This document shows positions 29,301-38,550 of a stretch of 64,000 bases of DNA, one piece after another; positions within the stretch are counted from its first letter, which is position 1, and every line of letters begins with the position of its first letter. Made by a program: the position numbers and the translations under genes. The notes under the pieces are model-generated. The model was not told the origin of the DNA and did not search any database. It saw only the letters and a program-made list of their open reading frames with translations. Source of the DNA: Bugulina stolonifera (Eukaryota > Bryozoa > Gymnolaemata > Cheilostomatida > Bugulidae); contig OW285189.1 of assembly GCA_935421135.1 (NCBI GenBank), positions 496,001-560,000 on the forward strand, given 5' to 3'.

Positions 29301-31686
29301 TAGAATACATTCTATGCATCGAATGCATAGAATACATAGAATGCACAGAATTCATTCTATGCCTTTTATGCATTCTATGTAGTCTACGAATAGAGTGAAT
29401 AGAATGCAATCTATATATTCCATGCATAGAATGCGTAGAATGCAATCTATGTATTCTATGCATAGAATGCATAGAATATAGACAATGCACAGAGTGCATA
29501 GAATGCAATCTATGTATTCGATGCATCGAAGGCATAGAATACATACATGTAGAATGCAATCTATGTATTCTATACATATAATACATAAAATGCATTGAAT
29601 ACGTACAATGCATGAAATGCATTCTATGCATAGAATACATAGAATGCAATCCATGTATTCTATGCAGAGAATGCAATCCATGTATTCTATGCAGAGAATG
29701 CATCGAATGCATGGAATGCATAGAATACATAGAATGCACAGAATGCATTTCATGCATTCTAAGTATTCTTTGCATAGTATGCATAGAATGCAATCTATGT
29801 GTTCTATGCATCGAATGCATAGAATATATAGATTGCATAGAACACATAGAATGCATAGAATGCGCTCTATGCATCCCATGTATCTTATGTATTCTATGCA
29901 TTCTATGCATTCTATGCAGTCTATGTATTCTATGCATTCCATGTATTCTATGCATAGAATGCATAGAAAACATAGAATGCATAGAATGCACTCTATGCAT
30001 CCTATGTATTCCATGCATTCAATGCGTAGAATGCGTTCTATGCATGCGATGCATTCTATGCAAGGAATGCATAGAATGCATTCTATGTATTCAATGTAAT
30101 CTATGCATAGAATGCATAGATTACAATCCATGTATTCTATGCAAAGAATGCATAGAATACATGGAATGCACAAAATACATAAAATGCACCGAATTCATTT
30201 CATGCATTCTATGTATTCTATGTATTCCATGTATTCTATGCATTCTATGCATAGATTACATAGATTGCATTCTATGCATTCTATGCATAGAATACATAGA
30301 ATGCATAGAGGGCATTCTATGCATTCTATGTTTTCTATCCATAGATTACATTGAATACATAGAATGCATTCTATGCATTGAAAACATACATGTAGAATGC
30401 ATAGAATTTATTCTATGTAATCAATATATTCTATGCATTATATGCATAGAATACATAGAATGCATAGAGGGCATTCTATGCATTCTATGTTTTCTATGTA
30501 TTCTATGCATAGAATACATAGAATGCAGTCTATGTATTCTATGCACAGAATGCATAGATTACATAGAATGCATAGAATGCATTCTATGCAATCAATGTAT
30601 TCTATGCATAGAATACATAGATTGCATTTTATGCATTTCATGCATTCTATGTATTCTATGCATAGAATGCATTGAATACATAGAAAACATAGAATGAGTT
30701 CTATGTAATCAATGTATTCTTCGCATTCTATGCATAGAATGTATTCTATGCATGGAATACATAGAATACATAGAATGCAGTCTATGTATTCTATGCATAG
30801 AATGCAATCTATGTATTCTATGCATAGAATGCAATCTATGCATTCAATGCATAGAATGCAATCTATGCATAGAATACGTTGATTACATTCTATGTATTCT
30901 TTGCTTTGGATGCATCGAATACATAGATTGCGTTCTATGCACTCTATGCATTCCATGTAATCTATGCATTCTATGCATAGAATACATTATATGCATAGGA
31001 TGCATAGAATACATTTATTACATAGAACGCATTCTGTGTATTCTATGTATTCTATGCATAGAATACATAGATTGCATTCTATGCATTCTATGCATAGAAT
31101 ACATAGATTGCATTCTATGCATTCTAAGCATTCGATGCATAGAATACATTCTATTCATAGAATGCATAGAATACATTGATTACATAGAACGAATTCTATG
31201 CATTCTATGTATTCTATGTATTATATGCATAGAATACATAGATTGCATTCTATGCATAGAATACATAGATTGCATTCTATACATTCTATGCATGAAATAC
31301 ATAGAATACATAGAATGCAGTCTATGTATTCTATGCATAGAACACATAGATTACACAGAATGCATAGAGTGCATAAAATGCATTCTATGTATTCTATGCA
31401 TTCCATTCCATTCTCTGCATGGAATACTTGGGTTACATTCTATGTATTCTATGCATAGAATACATTGATTGCATCCTATGTATTCTTTGCTTTCGATGCA
31501 TTGAATACATAGATTGCATTCTATGCACTCTATGCATTCCATGTAATTTATGCATTCTATGCATAGAATACATTCTATGCATAGAATGCACAGAATACAT
31601 TGATTACATAGAACGCGTTCTATGTATTCTATGCATAGAATACATAGATTGCATTCTATCCATAGAATACATTGATTGCATTCTAT

Positions 31687-31977
31687 GGACTTGGAACCAA
31701 CGGTAAAATTTACATTCATGAACACCTCTCTAAACCCCAGTTGGACTTGTATTATAAAACCAAGGATAGAGTGAAAGATTTGGGATATAAATTTCTTTGG
31801 ACACAAGATCTGAATATATATGTTCGACACAATGAGAAAGCTGAGCGTATCCTGATCAGTAATATAGCAGACCTGGAGCATCTACAAGAAGCGCAAATGT
31901 CAGTAATCCATCAACAACAGCCACCTATACTCAGATCAAGCCGTAGGCTAAACAGCGCGTCTAACACTACAACGTAA
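31687..31977 (+). CDS. LINE ORF1, C-terminal fragment (baculovirus FP-like domain)
   Basis: The frame enters from satellite, so there is no genuine start codon; the element-derived part begins at about 31687 and ends at TAA 31975-31977. The sequence KIYIHEHLSK, then GYKFLWTQDLNIYVR, resembles the C-terminal domain of ORF1 proteins of many invertebrate LINEs, which is related to the baculovirus FP protein C-terminus (pattern I.EhLt followed by fkFvWtrdgkIyvR). In such ORF1 proteins this region lies beside a coiled coil and is thought to help the RNA-binding chaperone. The N-terminal two thirds are missing, so the fragment is probably non-functional. ORF2 starts 49 nt downstream in another frame. 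Confidence 0.75.
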   Translation, partial: GLGTNGKIYIHEHLSKPQLDLYYKTKDRVKDLGYKFLWTQDLNIYVRHNEKAERILISNIADLEHLQEAQMSVIHQQQPPILRSSRRLNSASNTTT

Positions 31978-32026
31978 TGCATTCACATGCAACAGATCCC
32001 AATATTCTAATACTCCCATCATTATA

Positions 32027-34834
32027 ATGATAAGTATTATTTATCTTAATATTAGATCATTGCCTAAACATTTTGACGAATTTAGAATCTCTCCTGAATT
32101 AGCCATTAATGACATCATTTGTTTTTCTGAAACCTGGTTCAATAATTCACACTTTGATAATTTCTTCCAATTACCAGGATATGTCTTGATTAGGAAGGAT
32201 AGAGGAATGGTTTCACGTGGGGGTGGTTTATCTATATACATAAGGCAAAATATAAAATTTGAAAAGATTGACTTTGAAAAATGTGGTGAGACGGAAATTC
32301 TGGGCATTGAAATTGTCATGGCCGATTCTAGATTTTGCTTGGTGCTTGTTTATAATCCACCTTGTGCTACTAGCAAATTGAAAAGCAATTTTAAAAAGCT
32401 ACTTGAAGCTAGGATTTTAAGTAAACCGACAATTATGGTTGGTGATTTTAATCTGGACTGGTCTTGTAACTCTTCATTGAAAGAAAGCTTTGAAACTCTC
32501 ATGAGACTAAATCAATACAGCCAGCTTGTCACTGAGTACACACGGTGCTTCAAAAGCTCGCGTACCTTAATTGATATGCTTTTTACAAACGTTCCAAGTC
32601 TAGTGCATGAACATCAGATCATCAAAACAGATATTAGTGACCATTTTGCAATTAAACTCAAAGCTAGTTGTAAACGTCCTAAGCCAGTCTTTTCTTATAT
32701 TACTAAAAGAGACTTTAGAAAGTTTAATGACCAAGAATTTTTTGATTTTGCTAAATACGTCGATTTCCATTCCATAGAATATGTAAATGATGTAAATAGA
32801 GCAGCAGCGATTTTAGAATCAAAAGTGGAAAATCTAGTGGATCAATTTGCACCCTTTAAGACACAACGTCTGAAGCAAAAGAGTAACCTCTGTTGGCAAT
32901 GCCCAAAGGCATCCAAACTTCTAAAATTAAAAAAGAAGACATTTTTAGATTTTATCAATAGTGGCTATGATAGAACGTCTACAGCTTGGGAAAATTATCG
33001 TATTGCTCGTAATAAGGCTAATAACGCTGTTCGAGATGCCAAGAAAAAAGCTATGAATGATGTTTTGAATGATGATTCATTAAATCAATGGCAGAAAATT
33101 AAGATCTTTCAAGGTAAAAATCTTCAATGCAATAATGTTATCCATGAAATTGATTACTTGGGTACTACATCTACAGCCAGTTCTGACATTGCAGAAAATT
33201 TGAACAAGTACTTCTCCAGTATCGGTGCAAAACTAAATAAGGAAGCTAAATCAATGAAATCAAGTGGCTATGAGACTGAACCAAAAATAGCCATACCTTT
33301 GAATTTTGACAAATTCAATCTTCAAGAAATTTCAAACAGTGAGGTATCAAAGTATCTTAATTCATTGAAATCACGGAAAACAGGAGGACTGAATCAAATT
33401 CCAGCTTTCATATATAAAATTTTGGAGCCTCTGATACTCAATCCCTTAACCCATGTCATAAATATTAGCCTTAAATACAACAAATTTCCAAATGTTTGGA
33501 AGAAGGCGTTAGTAATTCCTATCCATAAAAGCGGAAAATCATCACTACCGAACAATTACCGACCAATTTCTCTACTTCCAATTCTTAGCAAAGTTATGGA
33601 GAAAATTGTTAACCACCAGATCCGTGATTATTTAGATTCCAACCAACTTATTGCTCCTCGACAATTTGGTTTCAGAAGCGGTGCATCAACAGATCAAATT
33701 TTAATGCAACTTATAAATAAAATTCGGTTCATGATTTCTAAACCCGAGTCGAAATTTGTCACTTTATCAGCACTAGATATTAGAAAAGCTTTTGACTGTG
33801 TCAACCATGACATTATTTTGAAGAAACTATCAGTAAAATTTAATTTTCATCAAAATGCTTCTAGTCTGATTCAAAATTATCTTGTGGGTAGAAAGCAAGC
33901 TATGAAAGTCAATGGACACATTTCAGGCTGCCAAAAAGTGACAACCGGAGTTCCACAGGGGTCTGTATTTGGACCCCTGCTTTTCATAATGTTCATTAAT
34001 GACTTGATGATGCTAGGCAATTGCTATTTATTTGCTGATGACTGTTTGTTAGTCACTAGTGGTCAAAATCCAGCTATTTCTACTGGATTATTGGAGAAAA
34101 GCATTAAACTTGCTTCAGATTGGTACAGTGAAAACTGTCTGGTTTTAAACAGTGCCAAAACCGATGTCATGACTATTTCAAATACTAGTGACATACAAGC
34201 CCCTGACCTAAAATTTGACAATCAAACTTTTAAACAGTCCTCTAAAATAAAATATCTTGGTGTTATTCTTGACAGCCGGTTAAATTTTAAGTCTCACACT
34301 AGCAAGATTAAACAAAAGCTTTATCCAATAGTTACCAATTTCCAGCGCAATCGAAAGTTTTTATCGCCCAAATTAGCTGCTCTATGGTATGTAGGTCTTA
34401 TAAGAGCTAACTTAGAATACTGTGCCCCACTGTTATACACCACAACTGATTACGTTAAAAATGAGTTTTTGAAAATTGAAAACCGGTGTCTAAAAATTAT
34501 AGACATTAATAACTCTAAAAAAAGCACCCGCCGAGCATTCAACATTACAAAATTAACTTTTCGATTTGAATATCTATATATGTTGTCTTTTTATAAACTC
34601 GTTAACCACCTAATTCCAGTCATCGATTATAACCTTTTACCTGTGAAATTAACTAGTGAAACGCGCTTAGCAAAGAGCCAAGGTTTTAGACTCTCCAGGG
34701 AGAATTTCAGATTTGCCATTGCCGGTTTTGGTGCCGGGAGGTTTAACGTTCTCCCCAACCACATAAAGATGAGTCAATCTTTGCAATCTTTCAAAAATGC
34801 CATCAAAAACCATATTCTTGTGCTTCCTGATTAG
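32027..34834 (+). CDS. LINE ORF2: AP-type endonuclease plus reverse transcriptase (intact, 935 aa)
   Basis: Encodes the enzyme for target-primed reverse transcription. The N-terminal ~220 aa are an exonuclease/endonuclease/phosphatase-type endonuclease, with LNIRSL near the start, SETW, VYNPP, GDFNLDW, an LIDMLFTN strand and the catalytic SDH. The reverse transcriptase follows from roughly residue 450, with NNYRPISLLP, QFGFRSGAST, ALDIRKAFDCVNH (motif A aspartate), GVPQGSVFGPLLF (motif B), YLFADDCLLV (motif C, FADD) and IKYLGVILD. No RNase H is seen after it. The start ATG lies 49 nt past the ORF1 stop. The frame has no stops or missing key residues, so the protein could be active and might act in trans even though this copy is 5'-truncated. 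Confidence 0.93.
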   Translation: MISIIYLNIRSLPKHFDEFRISPELAINDIICFSETWFNNSHFDNFFQLPGYVLIRKDRGMVSRGGGLSIYIRQNIKFEKIDFEKCGETEILGIEIVMADSRFCLVLVYNPPCATSKLKSNFKKLLEARILSKPTIMVGDFNLDWSCNSSLKESFETLMRLNQYSQLVTEYTRCFKSSRTLIDMLFTNVPSLVHEHQIIKTDISDHFAIKLKASCKRPKPVFSYITKRDFRKFNDQEFFDFAKYVDFHSIEYVNDVNRAAAILESKVENLVDQFAPFKTQRLKQKSNLCWQCPKASKLLKLKKKTFLDFINSGYDRTSTAWENYRIARNKANNAVRDAKKKAMNDVLNDDSLNQWQKIKIFQGKNLQCNNVIHEIDYLGTTSTASSDIAENLNKYFSSIGAKLNKEAKSMKSSGYETEPKIAIPLNFDKFNLQEISNSEVSKYLNSLKSRKTGGLNQIPAFIYKILEPLILNPLTHVINISLKYNKFPNVWKKALVIPIHKSGKSSLPNNYRPISLLPILSKVMEKIVNHQIRDYLDSNQLIAPRQFGFRSGASTDQILMQLINKIRFMISKPESKFVTLSALDIRKAFDCVNHDIILKKLSVKFNFHQNASSLIQNYLVGRKQAMKVNGHISGCQKVTTGVPQGSVFGPLLFIMFINDLMMLGNCYLFADDCLLVTSGQNPAISTGLLEKSIKLASDWYSENCLVLNSAKTDVMTISNTSDIQAPDLKFDNQTFKQSSKIKYLGVILDSRLNFKSHTSKIKQKLYPIVTNFQRNRKFLSPKLAALWYVGLIRANLEYCAPLLYTTTDYVKNEFLKIENRCLKIIDINNSKKSTRRAFNITKLTFRFEYLYMLSFYKLVNHLIPVIDYNLLPVKLTSETRLAKSQGFRLSRENFRFAIAGFGAGRFNVLPNHIKMSQSLQSFKNAIKNHILVLPD

Positions 34835-35163
34835 AACTCATTTTATCAACACTCTGTCTTGTACTTTATTAGTTTTATTCTACTAAATGCTCAAAATTTT
34901 ATATGTACTTCTTTTAGTTTATTTACTCATCTTTTACTCTACTGGTTTTATTTACTACATGCTAGCAATTTTTATATGTATTACTATAACTAATTTACCG
35001 GTAGTTGTTTGCCTTTGTAAAATCCAAACTTTAGCTTTTTTTCTCTACTTTTCTCTTTTTTTTTCTTCTCACACTGTAATCTTATTTACTTAGTGTACTT
35101 AAACTTCTTGTTTTCTGGACAAAAGTCCATTGGACTTATTCTCTGCCAGAATAAAAATGGAAT
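34835..35163 (+). other. LINE 3' untranslated region and tail
   Basis: A T-rich stretch without a convincing gene. Two ~35-bp blocks, each ending TTTTATATGTA or TTTTTATATGTA, form an imperfect direct repeat about 70-75 bp apart between 34870 and 34985. The distal end can fold as TGGAC-AAAA-GTCCA (about 35116-35129) and is followed by AATAAA at 35150. A 68-codon hydrophobic frame here is explained by the T-richness. Confidence 0.7.
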
Positions 35164-35437
35164 ATATAATACATAGAGTGCAATCTATGTATTCTATGCA
35201 TAGAATGCATAGAATATATTGATTACATAGAATACATTCTATGCATTCTACATGTATGTTTTCAATGCATAGAATGCATTCTATGTATTCAATGTAATCT
35301 ATGGATAGAAAACATAGAATGCATAGAATGCCCTCTATGCAATCTATGTATTCTATGCATAGAATGCATAGATTACATGTAATCAATGTATTCTATGCAT
35401 GGAATACATAGAATACATTGAATACATAGAATGCATG
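35164..35437. repeat. Satellite block C
   Basis: Diverged satellite between the LINE and the first polymerase element. It carries the CTACATGTATG variant that also marks the diverged blocks near 30.4, 55.5, 60.8, 61.2, 62.4 and 63.36 kb. Its last six bases, TGCATG, are the left half of the target duplication of the next element. Confidence 0.9.
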
Positions 35438-35963
35438 AGTAGTATAGTCAGTGCAGATCTGCACAGGCACCCGGCCATTTCCGCGTCTTATTAGCCCTAG
35501 ATCCAAAAACTCCCCGGGCGGACGACCACCCCACCCGTCCTCTCGCCCCCTCCCCTTCCCTAAACCTCACTCTATGTGCAAAGCCCTAGAACCTACCCCC
35601 CGATCGCGGGTGGGGTTTCAAAAACCTCATCAGCTGTTCCGTAGAACCCCGTCTAAAGAGCAAACCCTGCGCCCCGTTCCCGTCCCGTCCCACGGCTCGA
35701 GCGAGGGGGCGCGCGTAAGCGCGCGCCCCCCGCCCCGCGAACCCCACCCGTTCTCCCTCCACCCGTCCCCGCCCCTCCCCACCCCTCCCCTCCGCCTCGC
35801 GGCGGTTCTCGTTTGCGAGTCCAGCCGTGGCCCCACGCCGCCCTCCCCCGCCCATCCCCCGCCCCTCCCCCGCCCTCCCGCCCCAACGACCCGTCGCGGC
35901 CCTCGCGGGAGGACCGTCGGCTGGAGTAGGGTGAAGCGAAGGAAAATACGGGTTAGAGTAATG
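35438..35963 (+). repeat. Left TIR of copy 1
   Basis: A GC-rich terminal repeat with C-runs on this strand, very unlike the AT-rich surroundings. It contains an imperfect palindrome at about 35703-35730 (GGGGCGCGC and its inverse around GTAA). The inner end reads GGTTAGAGTAATG. Its right-end partner at 43249-43670 lacks the inner ~100 bp. Long arginine-, glycine- or proline-rich frames here are composition artefacts. Confidence 0.85.
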
Positions 35964-35988
35964 GTGTGTGATGTATTCTAGAATAGAT

Positions 35989-36380
35989 GATATACGACTA
36001 TGAAAAATATGAGTCAGGGTAATGATACACGAGTTTGTTTCAATTTTCAATGCGTTTGAGAGTAATAATATAAAATCAATCGATAAAAAACTTGATATGT
36101 GACTATGAAAAATATGAGTAAGGGTAATGATACGTGAGTTTGTTTTAATTTTTAATATGTTTGAGAGTAATAATATAAAATCAAGCGATAAAAAACTTGA
36201 TATACGACTATGAAAAATATGAGTAAGGGTAATGATACACGAGTTTGTTTTAATTTTCAATACGTTTGAGAGTAATAATATAAAATCAATCGATAAAAAC
36301 CGATATGCGACTATGAAAACTATGAGTAAGGCTAACGATACACGAGTTTGAGAGTAATAATATAAAATCAATTGATAAGT
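35989..36380 (+). repeat. Four tandem ~105-bp AT-rich repeats, copy 1
   Basis: Units start GATATACGACTATG or close variants at about 35989, 36094, 36199 and 36302. Each contains AATATGAGTAAGGGTAATGA, an ACGAGTTTG and TTTGAGAGTAATAATATAAA; the last unit is shorter. They lie between the left TIR and the 3' end of the minus-strand gene. The same array occurs in copy 2. Their position inside the TIR suggests a role as iterons or a transcription end region (inference only). Confidence 0.85.
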
Positions 36381-36416
36381 AGACACGAATGAGTGTGAAT
36401 GACAAAAGTTTTTGCC

Positions 36417-37743
36417 TCAAAACTGTGCAGTGGCGGGGAGGAGACGCTCGCCGAGGATGGAGTCTAGAATGGCACAATCGTAGAATGTTCTCCCGCTCTT
36501 GGAAGTCTTCTGTCCCTTGTACACCATCACGAAGGGGAGGAGCTCTTTCATCGAAACTGCCAGACGTCCCGGAAGGAAGACCTCTCCCTTTTTTTCTTCG
36601 TTTCCAATCCGACACTCGTAGGTGGCAATGGAGTTGCTCGCATTATCACCATCACCGCATCTTGGGATGTATGTGGGTCGGAGCGCGGTCACCACCAGCA
36701 CAGAACCAACGGGGAATGAAGATAGCGTTTGCACTCGAAAAAATTCTTCGAACTGGGCCAAGGTCTTCTTTCTCAAGTCACCGGCCAGCTTTTTCATGGC
36801 TGCTCCTGGCAGGGAGCACACGCTCTCGATACGGTTGAATGTGTTTTGTCCTTTAGCGGTCTCCTGCTGTCCCAAGTACACCATGATCCTAGGTGGAAGG
36901 GTAAGGTCCTTTAGCTCCTCTTCTTTGACATCCGCTAGCTTGGGCATGGCGTGACGAATGTTGGTGTGAAAGCTGATGCAATGTCTCATCCCCTTGCCAT
37001 CCACATAGCTTGCCCTGGCTAAGAATGCTTTTCCGAATGCCGTTTCAACCACCGAACCTCCACTCACTTCTAGCACAGTTCCTGGCTCTAGCTCTGACAG
37101 CTCCACCGTTGTCTGCAGAGAGCTCCTCTTCTCCGCTCCCATGCTCCTACAATAACGAAAGTGGTGTATATAGATCCGACAAAGCGGTTAAACGGGAAAA
37201 AGATAGTACGGTGATTTATAAATATACGAATAGGGCTACTTACATTAGGGTTGCTGCCACTGCACGAGCTTTCTCCAGGCTTAGTCCCCCGCTCTTTTTC
37301 TTCCCCTTGCAAGGGGACTTGGTAGCTTTTTTTCCCTTCGTCGTCTCACCACCATCCATTTCTTCCGTAGCCGTATCGGCTCCGTGGCCATCATCATCAT
37401 CATCATCATCATCATCTGATATTACAATCACCTGGGGTTTCTTCTTTTTCCTAGCACAGATTTCATCTCCTTTTGGGTTCTTCCACTTCTTGGATGTTGT
37501 AGTCTCGCCCCTATCTGAGGTCCGCTCCGGGGAGGACGGAGAGTCCGCCATGTTAGAAAGATCCTTTCGGGCAACACTCCCCACTCCTATTATTTTCCCC
37601 TTCTTCCGTGCCTCTTTTAACGCATCCACCTCTTCTTTCCTCTTCTGACTGCACTCTTCTTCTTCAATAATTCCATCCATTTGTGAGTCCGTTAAGCCCG
37701 CAAATAACTCTTCTTGGTTCTGGACTATGTTGTCAGTATCCAT
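36417..37743 (-). CDS. Spliced minus-strand gene, copy 1: ~409-aa Lys/Asp-rich protein with a possible OB-like C-terminal region
   Basis: Two exons: 37743-37244 and 37146-36417, separated by a 97-nt intron (37243-37147). The donor is GTAAGT, the acceptor TTATTGTAG, and the reading frame is kept. Exon 1 (about 167 codons) is predicted disordered: an acidic start, lysine clusters such as KKKKP that could act as nuclear localisation signals, and a run of nine aspartates. Exon 2 (241 aa) has two similar blocks, one with PGTVLEVSGG near its start and one with PVGSVLVVTALRP, GEVFLPGR, MVYKGQKTSKSGRTFYDC near its end. This beta-rich pattern would suit tandem OB-like nucleic-acid-binding folds (inference). 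It is divergent from the polymerase gene and might serve as its single-strand-binding partner. No lesion is seen. Function is not established. Confidence 0.72.
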
Positions 37744-37824
37744 TGATAATGTACTATTGTAGTAGTGTACCTGTACAGTAGTGATGTGCTGAACTTTGAA
37801 TGCTGAGACTGTGATCCTACTCTC

Positions 37825-37832
37825 CCTTTATA
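37825..37832 (-). promoter_or_regulatory. TATA box of the minus-strand gene, copy 1
   Basis: TATAAAGG on the minus strand, about 85 nt upstream of the start codon at 37743. Conserved in copy 2 at 47674-47681. It lies between the gene and the palindromic array. Confidence 0.55.
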
Positions 37833-37879
37833 CAACTGCTCATTTCTTGACTCCTCCCTTTTTATTATCCAATCCCAAT

Positions 37880-38190
37880 GTGTCCCGATGCACCCCGATG
37901 TGAATCCGAAGCCTCTCGATGCACCCCGATGTGAATCCGAAGCCTCCCGATGCACCCCGATGCACCCCGATGTGAATCCGAAGCCTCCCGATGCACCCCG
38001 ATGTGAATCCGAGCCTCCCGATGCATCCCGATGCATCCCGATGCTTCCCGATGCGTCCCGATGTGTCAATTCACATCGGGGTGCATCGGGAGGCTTCGGA
38101 TTCACATCGGAGTGCATCGGGAGGCTTCGGATTCACATCGGGGTGCATCGGGAGGCTTCGGATTGACATCGGGATGCATCGGGGTGGTAT
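37880..38190. repeat. Inverted array of ~31-bp units between divergent genes, copy 1
   Basis: The left arm has about four units of the type CCGATGTGAATCCGAAGCCT separated by CCCGATGCACC. The right arm has about three of the same unit on the opposite strand. The arms meet at the perfect palindrome GATGTGTCAATTCACATC near 38058-38078 (inner part GTG-TCAATT-CAC). The array lies between the two divergent TATA boxes. Copy 2 has the same centre but many more units. It could be a bidirectional control region or replication start site (inference). Confidence 0.9.
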
Positions 38191-38235
38191 TGCCAAGATT
38201 GGGGAAATGGTTAGACTCCGCCCACTGAATACTAC

Positions 38236-38243
38236 TATTTAAG
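38236..38243 (+). promoter_or_regulatory. TATA-like box of the polymerase gene, copy 1
   Basis: TATTTAAG, conserved at the same relative position in copy 2 (48594-48601), just downstream of the palindromic array and upstream of the first leader exon. Confidence 0.5.
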
Positions 38244-38269
38244 GTATGAGTTTCTCACTCTAGCAGTAT

Positions 38270-38550
38270 GAACAATCAGCCTCTAGCCAACAGAGTGTGA
38301 GTAAACAGAGACAGCTACCTACTAGTCAGCGCCTGATCAGAGATGTCAACAAGTACAACATAAGGTTAGTGCTAAATAGGGTAATCGGCAGCAATTGTGA
38401 AGTGTTTATTGCATATAACGCTATTGAGCCAAAAACAAAAAAAATTAACTTACACCCTACTACTATATATTTTTATAGGGAGACTAAACAGAGACACCTA
38501 CCTTCTAGCCAGCGCATGATCAGCAGAGATGTCAACAAGTGAAAAAGAAG
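38270..38550 (+). other. Duplicated leader/start exons of the polymerase gene, copy 1
   Basis: Leader exon 1 ends at 38364 (donor GTTAGT). Leader exon 2 spans 38479-38550 (acceptor TTTTTATAG, donor GTTAGT). Both carry a related block ending in GAGATGTCAACAAGT. In exon 1 the ATG reads only six codons before TAA. In exon 2 the ATG at 38529 runs in frame into the main exon that begins at 38668. The layout is the same in copy 2. Confidence 0.65.

Larger units (their letters stand above)
14671..31685. repeat. Satellite array, block B
   Basis: Continuation of the 9-bp satellite. Up to about 22 kb it follows the ~6-kb higher-order unit. From 22 to 28 kb it is a mosaic of the same segments in both orientations. 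From about 28.2 kb on it is a more diverged subfamily with motifs such as CTTCGATGCATCGAA, and its segments recur in inverted order at 43.7-44.3 kb. The longest open frame (18544-20205, 553 codons of a CILCIECNL pattern) is a period-9 artefact. No gene is seen. Confidence 0.95.
31686..35163 (+). mobile_element. 5'-truncated non-LTR retrotransposon (LINE)
   Basis: A non-satellite insert of about 3.5 kb holding the C-terminal part of ORF1, a 49-nt gap, a complete ORF2 with endonuclease and reverse transcriptase, and a 3' untranslated region ending near an AATAAA at 35150-35155. The left edge cuts into ORF1, as is usual for LINE 5' truncation. No clear target-site duplication could be recognised because the flanks are satellite. 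The gene set (FP-like ORF1 end, APE-type endonuclease, RT, no RNase H seen) suggests the broad Jockey/CR1-like group; the exact clade needs a tree. Confidence 0.9.

Noticed and set aside
34887..35093. 68-aa hydrophobic protein
   Set aside because: Lies in the T-rich LINE 3' UTR; hydrophobicity follows from T-richness, and there is no conserved motif.
36389..36838. 149-aa plus-strand protein (and 46250-46699)
   Set aside because: Antisense shadow of the minus-strand gene exon 2, which has the conserved frame and splice junction.
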